Assembly (NCBI RefSeq): GCF_002119685.1
Contig: NZ_CP021108.1
Span: forward strand, 1,984,001 to 2,048,000
Direction of reading: 5' to 3'
DNA: 64,000 nucleotides
Source: Bordetella genomosp. 8
GTDB lineage: Bacteria > Pseudomonadota > Gammaproteobacteria > Burkholderiales > Burkholderiaceae_B
Program-made: the position numbers and the translations under genes
Shown here: positions 39,360-47,192 of the stretch, one piece after another
Position numbering within the stretch: position 1 is the first letter of the stretch
Layout: every line of letters starts with the position of its first letter
The notes under the pieces: generated by a model
Told to the model about the DNA's origin: nothing
The model's database searches: none
Seen by the model: the letters and a program-made list of their open reading frames with translations, nothing else

Positions 39360-41390
39360 TTGATCCCGGACTCATTCATACAGGAACTTCTCGCCCGAGT
39401 CGACGTTGTCGATGTTGTCGGGCGATATGTGCAGTTGCGCAAGGGCGGGGCCAATCTCCTGGGCCTGTGCCCCTTTCACAACGAAAAAAGTCCTTCCTTC
39501 ACGGTAAGCCCCACCAAGCAGTTCTATCACTGCTTTGGTTGCGGCGCGCATGGCAGTGCCATCACTTTCCTGATGGAGCACACCGGCGCCAGCTTCCCGG
39601 AAGCCGTACGCACGCTGGCGGGTTCCGCCGGCATGGCCGTACCGGAAGAAGACCGCAGCCCCCGCCAGCGCGCCGAATCGGCGCGGCGCAAAGAAGAAGT
39701 CTCGCGTCATACCCAGGTATTGGAAGCCGCCCAGGCGTTCTACCTGAAGCAACTGCGCACGTCCGCGCCGGCGATCCGCTATCTGAAACAGCGTGGGCTG
39801 ACGGGAGAGATCGCCCGGCATTTCGGCCTGGGCTGGTCGGGCACCGATCGCCAGGGCCTGGCCCAGGTATTCAGCCGCTATGACGATCCCGTGCTGGTCG
39901 AATCGGGCCTGGTCATCGAGGCCGAAGACGGGCGCCGCTACGACCGCTTCCGGGAACGGGTCATGTTCCCCATCCGCAATGCGCGCGGCGTGTTGATCGG
40001 TTTCGGCGGCCGCATCATTGGCAAGGGCGAGCCCAAGTACCTGAATTCGCCGGAAACGCCCATCTTTTCGAAAGGCCAGGAGCTCTATGGCCTGTGGGAA
40101 GCCCGGCAGGCCATACGCACCGAAGGCCAGGTCATCGTGGTCGAAGGCTATATGGACGTGGTGGGCCTGGCGCAACTGGGCCTGGGCAATGCCGTCGCCA
40201 CGCTGGGCACGTCGACCACGCCGGACCACGTCAAGAAGCTTTTGCGCGCCAGCGACCGCGTGGTGTTCAGCTTCGATGGCGACAAGGCGGGGCGCCGCGC
40301 GGCATGGCGCGCATTGCAGGCCTGCCTGCCGGTGCTGCGCGACGATATCAATCTTCGCTTCCTGTTCCTGCCCGCGGAGCATGATCCGGACTCCTACGTC
40401 CGGGAGTTCGGCGCCGAGGCCTTCCGCGCCTCGTTGGGTGAGGCGACCGCCTTGTCGCGCTTCCTGCTCGACGAGCTGGCTTCCCGCCACAACCTGGCCG
40501 AAGCGGAAGGCCGGGCTGCCTGCATGCATGAGGCCAAGCCCTTGCTGGCCGCGATTCCCGCCTGCGGGCTGAAAACGCAGATAGAACGCGAACTGGGCAA
40601 GCTGGTGCAATTGACGCCGGAAGAAGTCGCCCAGGCCCTGGCGCAATCCACGCCGCCGCACCCGATGCCGGCGGCGGTCGCCCATGGCGCGGCTGGGGGA
40701 GTGCCCCGCCACGACGCCGATGCGCCGTTCGACATGGACATGGACGGTCATGCGCCGCCCGATTTTTCCTATGAGCCTATCGCCGATGGCATGGCGGAGC
40801 CGGCCTGGGAGCCAGGGGGCGGCGAAGGCAAACGCCGCTTCGGCGGTCGCGGGTTCAACAGCGGCGGCCGTGCGGGTGGGCAGGGTGGGCAGGGCGGCAA
40901 ATGGTCTCGCCGGGACGACAGGGACAAGGTGGGTGGCGTGGTCGAACCGCGCCGGCCCGTGCCGACCATGGCGAAACGGCTGCTGCGGCTGTTGTTGTCG
41001 CATCCCGAGCTGGTCGATTCCATGGGGGACCAACAGCTTGAAGTATTGGATCACGGGCCCCATCTGGGTATGGTGCGCGATCTGGTGGTCCTGGCGCAGC
41101 GCAGTGGGGCGCGCCACCTGGGTGCGCTTCTGGAAGCGGCGGAACCTGAGTCGGACATCCAGTTGGTGCTTCGCAGCATGAGCGCCGACCTGGTGGGTGA
41201 GGAAGAGCTCCCCGACCCGCAGGCCGAATGGGATGATGCCTTGCACCGCATCGAATTCGTGGCCATCCGGGCCGAAATCGACGAATTGGCGCGGTCAGGG
41301 CTGCAAACTGAAGAGGATCGGGACCGTTATCAGGAACTTTCGAGGCGTTTGGCCGCAATTAAGCATGCCGGCAGCAGCTCAATAGGGTAA
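39360..41390 (+). CDS. dnaG: DNA primase
   Basis: A 676-residue primase making RNA primers at the replication fork. The CHC2 zinc site is C37, H40, C58, C61 (LCPFHNEKSP, HCFGCG). The TOPRIM catalytic core has VVEGYMDVVGL and SFDGDKAGRRAA. A Gly/Arg-rich linker (about 480-520) leads to the DnaB-binding domain. The start is TTG at 39360, giving the conserved MIPDSFIQELLARVD; no ATG or GTG fits and no Shine-Dalgarno is visible, consistent with deliberately low expression. Confidence 0.96.
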   Translation: MIPDSFIQELLARVDVVDVVGRYVQLRKGGANLLGLCPFHNEKSPSFTVSPTKQFYHCFGCGAHGSAITFLMEHTGASFPEAVRTLAGSAGMAVPEEDRSPRQRAESARRKEEVSRHTQVLEAAQAFYLKQLRTSAPAIRYLKQRGLTGEIARHFGLGWSGTDRQGLAQVFSRYDDPVLVESGLVIEAEDGRRYDRFRERVMFPIRNARGVLIGFGGRIIGKGEPKYLNSPETPIFSKGQELYGLWEARQAIRTEGQVIVVEGYMDVVGLAQLGLGNAVATLGTSTTPDHVKKLLRASDRVVFSFDGDKAGRRAAWRALQACLPVLRDDINLRFLFLPAEHDPDSYVREFGAEAFRASLGEATALSRFLLDELASRHNLAEAEGRAACMHEAKPLLAAIPACGLKTQIERELGKLVQLTPEEVAQALAQSTPPHPMPAAVAHGAAGGVPRHDADAPFDMDMDGHAPPDFSYEPIADGMAEPAWEPGGGEGKRRFGGRGFNSGGRAGGQGGQGGKWSRRDDRDKVGGVVEPRRPVPTMAKRLLRLLLSHPELVDSMGDQQLEVLDHGPHLGMVRDLVVLAQRSGARHLGALLEAAEPESDIQLVLRSMSADLVGEEELPDPQAEWDDALHRIEFVAIRAEIDELARSGLQTEEDRDRYQELSRRLAAIKHAGSSSIG

Positions 41391-42058
41391 AATCAAGGGT
41401 TTTCCTGACGGTGCACCGCAAAGCGGAGCCCTGGACTGCAATACAGCGCCGGCCTGAACGGAATAAACCCGAGTGGAATTAAACCAGAGGCAGATCGAGA
41501 ACCAGACCGGTGCCGGCCTTGTCTAATTGGGATGATGTGGTCCGCTGTAGTACGACGTGTGTGGTCCGCGTGTTGTCCGCGTGTTCCATGTGGCCGACGG
41601 GTGTGACGGCTGGTGTTCACGGAAGTGCGGTACCGCATGGGATGCGTTGTCTAGCTAAGGGTTATGTCGTAGACGATTGCAGCCATTCTACCGAAGGCAA
41701 CGTAACAAAGCATTGACACGGCATTACCCAAGGTACCAGAAATCAGGAAAGGCAGGGCCCAATTGATCGGTTGGCGCGGGACGGAAATTCCCGCGTGACG
41801 GATCGGGGATGGGACGGAAGCCGCGGCACATGTGCCGGAAGACTGCAAGACAAGGTGCTGCACTACGCCAATTTACGGCTCGCAGCCTCGCCCCTGGAGG
41901 GCTTTCTGCAATCTTCGCGCATGGGTCGTGACGTACGGCCGATTCCCAAGCACTGTTGTTAGTTTTAAAAGTACGCGTCTTGACCCGGCCGGGGCATAGC
42001 CCGGGCCGTCGATAGCGGTGCGGCAGGCTTTTCGCCTGCAACGACCACGGAAGCGACT
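41391..42058 (+). other. long intergenic leader before rpoD
   Basis: No convincing gene is seen in these 668 bases. Visible elements are TAAAAT at 41388 (possible -10), an exact 11-bp tandem repeat GTCCGCGTGTT (41564-41574 and 41575-41585), TTGACA at 41713 (possible -35 without a good -10), and a GCAGGC/GCCTGC hairpin at 42023-42039, 20 bases before the rpoD ATG. Small open frames here (such as 41510-41716) lack ribosome sites and family features. Confidence 0.5.
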
Positions 42059-44314
42059 ATGACCAAATCCATCGGCAAAACCTCCTCTGCAGTTGAAATG
42101 GCCGAAGAAGCCAAAACGGCCAGGCGCGCTGCCAGCAAGGCGGCGGAAAAGACATCGGCCAAAGCGGCCGTCAAGGTTGCGCCCAAGTCCGCTGCCGTGA
42201 AGACGCCCGCCGCGAAGAAAGCCGCCAAGGCGGATACGCCCGAGAAGGCCGCGAAGGCGAAGAAAGCCGAAGACAAGCTGGCCGAACTGGTCGGTCGCCC
42301 CGCGTCCGTGCCCAGCGGCCGCCGCCCCGGCCGGCCCGCCAAGAACCAGAACAACGACGATGCCGACTTCGGCGACGCCGGTGACGGCGAAGGCGAAGTG
42401 TTGCCCGAGCTCAAGCCGGTCAAGCGCGGCGGCAAGCGCGGCAAGGGCGATCCCAAGGATCTGATCGCTCGCGGTCCCGTCAGCGCGGAAGAATACGAAG
42501 CGCGCCGCAACCGCCTCAAGCAGCTCATCAAGCTGGGCAAGGACCGCGGCTACCTGACCTACGGCGAAATCAACGATCATCTGCCCGATGACCTGGTTGA
42601 CGCCGAAGCCATCGACGGCATCATCAGCACCTTCAGCGACATGGGGATCGCGGTCTACGACCAGGCCCCGGACGCCGAAACGCTGCTGATGAGCGAAAAC
42701 GCGCCGGTCGCGTCCAACGACGATGACGTCGAGGACGAAGCCGAAGCCGCGCTGACCACGGTGGATTCCGACTTCGGCCGCACCACCGATCCCGTCCGCA
42801 TGTACATGCGTGAAATGGGTTCGGTCGAGCTGCTGACGCGCGAAGGCGAAATCGAAATCGCCAAGCGGATCGAGGATGGCCTGAAGCACATGGTCATGGC
42901 GATCTCCGCCTGCCCGACCACGATCAACGAAATCCTGGCCCACGTCACCCGCGTGCGTGAAAGCCAGGCGCAGATCGACGAAGTCGTCGACGGCCTGGTC
43001 GATCCGGAAGACGGCGAGGAATACGCCGGCGCCGGCGTCACGGCTGAAGAGGACGAGAACGACGACGGTCCGGCCGGCGGCATGAGCAGCAAGCAGCTGG
43101 AAGACCTGCGCGTCAAGGCGCTCGCCAAGTTCGACGAAGTCGCCAAGCAATTCGAAAAGATGCGCTCGGCCTACGAACAGAACGGCTATCGTTCCGACGC
43201 CTACCTGAAGGCGCAGGAAGCCATCCAGAATGAACTCATGGGCATACGCTTCACCGCCAAGATGGTGGAGCGTCTGGCCGACACCCTGCGCAACCAGGTC
43301 GAGGAAGTGCGCCAGCTGGAACGCGCCGTCCTGCACACCTGCGTGGATCGCGCCGGCATGCCGCGCTCGCACTTCATCAAGGTGTTCCCCGGCAACGAAA
43401 CCAACCTCCAGTGGGTGGTGGAAGAAGTCGCCGCGGGCCATCCGTACGCCGAAACCCTGGAACGCCAGGTGCCGGCTGTGCAGGAACTGCAGCAGAAGCT
43501 GATCGACCTGCAGGCGCGCGTGGTCCTGCCCTTGAAGGATCTGAAGGAAGTCAACAAGCGCATGGCCACCGGCGAAGCCAAGGCTCGCAAGGCCAAGCGC
43601 GAAATGACCGAGGCCAACCTGCGTCTGGTGATTTCCATTGCCAAGAAGTACACCAACCGTGGCTTGCAATTCCTGGATCTGATCCAGGAAGGCAACATCG
43701 GCTTGATGAAGGCGGTGGATAAGTTCGAATACCGTCGCGGCTACAAGTTCTCCACGTATGCCACGTGGTGGATCCGCCAGGCCATCACGCGTTCGATCGC
43801 CGACCAGGCCAGGACCATCCGTATCCCGGTTCACATGATCGAAACGATCAACAAGATGAACCGGATCAGCCGCCAGATCCTGCAGGAAACGGGCGCCGAG
43901 CCCGATCCCGCGACCCTGGCGCAGAAGATGGACATGCCGGAAGACAAGATCCGCAAGATCCTGAAGATCGCCAAGGAACCGATCTCCATGGAAACCCCCA
44001 TCGGCGACGACGACGATTCGCACCTGGGCGATTTCATCGAAGATACGGCGACGCTGGCGCCTTCCGATGCCGCGCTGCATGGTTCCATGCGCGACGTCGT
44101 CAAGGAAGTGCTAGACTCTCTGACTCCGCGCGAGGCCAAGGTCTTGCGCATGCGCTTCGGCATCGAAATGAGCACCGATCAGACGCTGGAAGAAGTCGGC
44201 AAGCAATTCGACGTCACCCGCGAACGGATCCGCCAGATAGAAGCCAAGGCCTTGCGCAAGCTGCGTCATCCCAGCCGTGCCGACAAGCTCAAGAGCTTCC
44301 TGGAAGGCCAATAA
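42059..44314 (+). CDS. rpoD: RNA polymerase primary sigma factor (sigma-70)
   Basis: A 751-residue housekeeping sigma factor. After an Ala/Lys-rich N-terminal extension (about 1-90) come region 1.1, the acidic non-conserved region (about 320-350) and the core: 2.2-2.4 with [21 protein letters not shown] and [15 protein letters not shown], 3.0-3.2, and 4.2 with [20 protein letters not shown]. The longer size and the basic tail at the start are usual for Bordetella-type RpoD. Confidence 0.97.
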   Translation: MTKSIGKTSSAVEMAEEAKTARRAASKAAEKTSAKAAVKVAPKSAAVKTPAAKKAAKADTPEKAAKAKKAEDKLAELVGRPASVPSGRRPGRPAKNQNNDDADFGDAGDGEGEVLPELKPVKRGGKRGKGDPKDLIARGPVSAEEYEARRNRLKQLIKLGKDRGYLTYGEINDHLPDDLVDAEAIDGIISTFSDMGIAVYDQAPDAETLLMSENAPVASNDDDVEDEAEAALTTVDSDFGRTTDPVRMYMREMGSVELLTREGEIEIAKRIEDGLKHMVMAISACPTTINEILAHVTRVRESQAQIDEVVDGLVDPEDGEEYAGAGVTAEEDENDDGPAGGMSSKQLEDLRVKALAKFDEVAKQFEKMRSAYEQNGYRSDAYLKAQEAIQNELMGIRFTAKMVERLADTLRNQVEEVRQLERAVLHTCVDRAGMPRSHFIKVFPGNETNLQWVVEEVAAGHPYAETLERQVPAVQELQQKLIDLQARVVLPLKDLKEVNKRMATGEAKARKAKREMTEANLRLVISIAKKYTNRGLQFLDLIQEGNIGLMKAVDKFEYRRGYKFSTYATWWIRQAITRSIADQARTIRIPVHMIETINKMNRISRQILQETGAEPDPATLAQKMDMPEDKIRKILKIAKEPISMETPIGDDDDSHLGDFIEDTATLAPSDAALHGSMRDVVKEVLDSLTPREAKVLRMRFGIEMSTDQTLEEVGKQFDVTRERIRQIEAKALRKLRHPSRADKLKSFLEGQ

Positions 44315-44354
44315 GGGTAAGGGCGCGCCCGCAAGCAGGATAAAAGATCAATAA

Positions 44355-44433
<79 letters not shown>

Positions 44434-44450
44434 GTTAAATCAGGGACTTA

Positions 44451-44477
44451 AAGCGGCTTAGGCCGCTTTTTTCTTTT
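44451..44477 (+). terminator. terminator after the tRNA
   Basis: AAGCGGC and GCCGCTT pair around TTAG, followed by TTTTTTCTTTT. It overlaps the last codons (KKKAA) of the integrase remnant on the other strand, so it came in with the element. Confidence 0.75.
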
Positions 44478-44615
44478 GGGTGCTGGGGCATTTCTTGCCA
44501 GTCCTCGCCACTGCATCTCGTAACGAACGGGCGGCCACGTGGGCGTAGCGCTTGGTGCTTTGGGCGCTCTTGTGCCTCAGGATCGCGCCCACGGTGTTCA
44601 GGTCGACATGCTGGT
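44458..44615 (-). pseudogene. C-terminal remnant of a tyrosine recombinase (phage integrase)
   Basis: Read on the minus strand, about 52 codons up to the TAA at 44458-44460 code VDLNTVGAILRHKSAQSTKR then YAHVAARSL and a Lys-rich tail. This is the integrase LxHKS...TxRYAH box: it keeps the histidine and the tyrosine nucleophile of the active site. The rest of the gene, with the catalytic arginines, is gone; upstream the frame runs into unrelated sequence near 44620. It points toward the tRNA, as integrases of integrated elements often do. Confidence 0.75.
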
Positions 44616-44618
44616 TGA

Positions 44619-44765
44619 TCGCTACGCTGGCTTGTCGCCTTCTCGGAGGGCAGCAAAGAGCCGTTGCTGATCCTGTTCGGCGCCCTCAGCGGAGCCTCCG
44701 GGAGTGTCATGGGCTACTACTTTGGCGCGACGGTCGAGGCGAAGAAAGCCGCTGCTGGGAAGTGA
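44619..44765 (+). pseudogene. fragment of a small phage-type membrane protein
   Basis: A plus-strand frame with no start codon reads KEPLLILFGALSGASGSV followed by MGYYFGATVEAKKAAAGK and stops at 44763-44765. A single hydrophobic helix ending in a GYYFG motif and a lysine-rich tail resembles the end of small prophage membrane proteins. The start is missing at the junction with the integrase remnant. The frame overlaps the acyltransferase end on the opposite strand. Confidence 0.5.
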
Positions 44766-45821
44766 TTTGATAATCCGGTCGCCCATCCGAATCCCTGGCT
44801 TCTCGATAAGCAAGAACGACACATAGGATACCGGGATCACGATGACGAGAAGGAGGCCGAACATCGCTGGGTAGGCCACGAGTGCCGGCAGCTTCCCATA
44901 GACGAATGGCGCTGCACGCTCGACCAGCAGGCAGGCCGCTGCATGCGTTAGATAAATCGAATAGCTGATGTTGCCGGCGAAGACCAAGGGTGGGTTGACC
45001 ATCGCCCGAATAGGTGCCATGCCCAATCCAAGGATCAGAGCAGCGCAAAAGGCTGCTCGCAGGTACAGGGAATGGCCAATCTGCTTGACCTCAAACGGGT
45101 AAGCCAGGAGCCAGAACCCTCCAAATGCCGCCGCGATAAGCCATAGGCCCAGTATTCGTGACCGTGGAAGCGTGCGGTATAGATGGTAGGCGATCACCCC
45201 TATGATGAACACCGGCATCTGATTGACGATGCTGGTATAAGGGTATGGGTACGAGATTCCCCCCGTTGCTATCCTCCAGGCCTGCGCGACCGCGATGGTT
45301 GCAATGAGCCATGCCAGGGACGACTTAAGGCTTCGACTGGTAGCGAACACGAGCGGGAACAGAACGTAGAACAGCATTTCCGTCCCGATTGACCACCCAG
45401 AATATGCCAGGCTCCACTCGTAGCCAGGCGCCAGGTTGAATAGGAACAAGACGTTTAAAAGGATGGCATTGCCGGTTGGCGACACCCCGAAAAGCCAATA
45501 TCCGATCAGGGCTGTCCCGATCACCCAGACATAGAAAAGGGGCGCGATCCTGAAAAATCGGCGGATGAAGAAATTCCGAACCGGTGCATCCTCTCTGCGC
45601 GTATCCATGGACATGGCTAGCGTGAAGGCACTTAGTACGAAGAAGAGGGTAACCGCCGTTCCCCCAAACGATATTGCCGGCCTGAGCCAATCAGGGGCAG
45701 AAACAGCACCGTGAGAGTTGAATGTCAGGTGCAGGAGCGCCACATACAGCGCCGCCCATCCCCGTAGGGATGATATGAAGTCCAGGCGAGCATGACCGCC
45801 GACATGGAGAGGGTCATTCAT
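44622..45821 (-). CDS. membrane acyltransferase family 3 (OafA/YrhL-like)
   Basis: A 399-residue polytopic inner-membrane protein that would acetylate or acylate a surface sugar such as O-antigen. It begins at RLDFISSLRGWAALYVALLH, the family's RxxDxLRG-like motif, and has about ten membrane helices; NISYSIYLTHAAA is another conserved part. The last 45 residues after MGDRIIKS are antisense to the phage fragment and are probably not original. The codon use and GC are lower than in neighbouring genes. The frame is open upstream to 45926, but ATG at 45821 gives the family start. Confidence 0.85.
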   Translation of the reverse strand: MNDPLHVGGHARLDFISSLRGWAALYVALLHLTFNSHGAVSAPDWLRPAISFGGTAVTLFFVLSAFTLAMSMDTRREDAPVRNFFIRRFFRIAPLFYVWVIGTALIGYWLFGVSPTGNAILLNVLFLFNLAPGYEWSLAYSGWSIGTEMLFYVLFPLVFATSRSLKSSLAWLIATIAVAQAWRIATGGISYPYPYTSIVNQMPVFIIGVIAYHLYRTLPRSRILGLWLIAAAFGGFWLLAYPFEVKQIGHSLYLRAAFCAALILGLGMAPIRAMVNPPLVFAGNISYSIYLTHAAACLLVERAAPFVYGKLPALVAYPAMFGLLLVIVIPVSYVSFLLIEKPGIRMGDRIIKSLPSSGFLRLDRRAKVVAHDTPGGSAEGAEQDQQRLFAALREGDKPA

Positions 45822-46007
45822 GGAGGCCCCTGTTTGGCATCCGCGAATTCTACGCTCAAAAAAGACCGCCCCGAAGAGCGGCAAGCTAGTGGGGAAAGTT
45901 TGCCACATCGGGCGCAGAACAAGCATAGGGTGTGTCTGCGGCGGAGGACTTTTCCCTTATAAGAAAAGCCCCCGGCATACGCCTACAGCGCATCAGCGAC
46001 TCATAAT

Positions 46008-46042
46008 GTTGGTGCCGAGTTCGACTCTCGGGGGGCCTACCA
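46008..46042 (+). repeat. att direct repeat, distal copy
   Basis: Identical to the tRNA 3' end at 44399-44433. The match continues back to 45994 with three missing bases in the anticodon region, so this copy cannot form a tRNA. Confidence 0.9.
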
Positions 46043-46050
46043 ACAAATCG

Positions 46051-46085
46051 AGGGCTTACAACTTCCGGTTGTAAGCCCTTTTTCT
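46051..46085 (+). terminator. strong terminator after the distal att copy
   Basis: AGGGCTTACAAC (46051-46062) and GTTGTAAGCCCT (46068-46079) form a perfect 12-bp stem with a TTCCG loop and a T-rich tail. It was probably the original terminator of the tRNA-Ile2 gene before the element integrated. Confidence 0.9.
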
Positions 46086-46153
46086 TTTTTTCCGGCCAGA
46101 TTCTTTTCCTGCTTAAATATGTGAACCTTGTCTTACCCAGGCATCGAATAAGC

Positions 46154-47008
46154 ATGGCATTGGCGGATACCCCCGGATCGGCGGCGCGCAGGATATGGAA
46201 ACTGGACGCGGGGCTTTTTCACATCGAAAGAGCGCAATCCGTGGCGCCTTTGCCGATGCCTATCGATGCCCCGGTCGCCAAGCGTACCTCCATCATCGTG
46301 CAGGCCAGGCCGTTCCGCTCGCACAAGCTATGGCGTTCGGGCAAGCTGGTCTATCAGGGCGCCCATCACGCCGGCGGCTTGGCCATCACCAATATGGAAG
46401 AAGAGTGGAAGTGCCACCACTTGTCCGCGTTCGACAACTTCCGCATCCAGCTCAGCCACGACGACCTGCGCGAATTCGCCGCCCGTAACGGCGCCGGGCG
46501 CGGCTTCGTGCTGCGCAATCCCGCAGGGGCGATCGACCGCACGATGCAGTCGCTGGCCGTCGCGCTGGCGCCGGCGCTGCATGCGGAATCGGCGTTCAGC
46601 CGCCTGTTCGTGTCGCACATCACCAGTGCCATGATGGCCCATCTGCTGGCCACCTACGGCCAGGACGTCCGCCGCGGCCGGTCGGTGCCGGCGCTGACGC
46701 CGTCGCAGCAGCGGCGGGTGCTCGACTATATGCGGCACCATGCGGCCAGCAATATCTCCGTCGAGGAAATCGCCGCGCATTGTGGCATTTCGGCCGGGCA
46801 TTTCACCAAGGCTTTCCATCAGTCGGTCGGACTGACCCCCCATCAATGGATGCTGAAGACGCGCGTCGAGATGGCGAAGGAGCTATTGCGCGGCGACGGC
46901 CATATCGCCGCCGTGGCGACCACCTGCGGTTTCGCGGACCAAAGCCATTTCAGCCGCGTATTCAAGAAGTTCACCGGCTATTCGCCAGCCCGCTGGCGGC
47001 TGAAATAA
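46154..47008 (+). CDS. AraC-family transcriptional regulator
   Basis: A 284-residue regulator. The last 100 residues hold two helix-turn-helix motifs (ISVEEIAAHCGISAGHFTKA and IAAVATTCGFADQSHFSRVF) and the closing FTGYSPARWR. The N-terminal half is an effector domain without a recognised family. ATG at 46154 is preferred to the GTG at 46121. It precedes the amidohydrolase gene by 184 bases in the same direction and may control it. Confidence 0.88.
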   Translation: MALADTPGSAARRIWKLDAGLFHIERAQSVAPLPMPIDAPVAKRTSIIVQARPFRSHKLWRSGKLVYQGAHHAGGLAITNMEEEWKCHHLSAFDNFRIQLSHDDLREFAARNGAGRGFVLRNPAGAIDRTMQSLAVALAPALHAESAFSRLFVSHITSAMMAHLLATYGQDVRRGRSVPALTPSQQRRVLDYMRHHAASNISVEEIAAHCGISAGHFTKAFHQSVGLTPHQWMLKTRVEMAKELLRGDGHIAAVATTCGFADQSHFSRVFKKFTGYSPARWRLK

Positions 47009-47192
47009 GCCCGCTGGGGTGAGGCCGGGCGCGGCGGGACGGAGAGCGCGGTTTTGTACCGATCCGCGCATTTTTGTCCAATACCGCACTGGCGACGCAC
47101 GGTATCTTGCGCGGCACTAATCGCCAGCAGGCGGCGCGGCGGTTCGTCGGTATCGATGACTTCGTGCCGCCACATTCAAGGAGTCAACGCCT

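Larger units (their letters stand above)
45822..46153. other. intergenic stretch with the right end of the element
   Basis: No gene is seen. It holds the upstream region of the acyltransferase, an AT-rich CTTTTC/GAAAAG inverted repeat near 45952, the partial tRNA copy, a terminator, and the short leader of the AraC-type gene. Confidence 0.6.

Noticed and set aside
41510..41716. 68-codon frame in the rpoD leader
   Set aside because: No ribosome-binding site, atypical Cys/Ser-rich composition and no recognisable family.
41873..44080. 735-codon open frame on the minus strand opposite rpoD
   Set aside because: Antisense shadow of rpoD, with repetitive Phe/Asp/Gly-rich composition and no domains.
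45994..46042. Second tRNA gene
   Set aside because: It contains only the 3' half of the tRNA with three missing bases near the anticodon and no acceptor 5' strand; it is an attachment-site copy.
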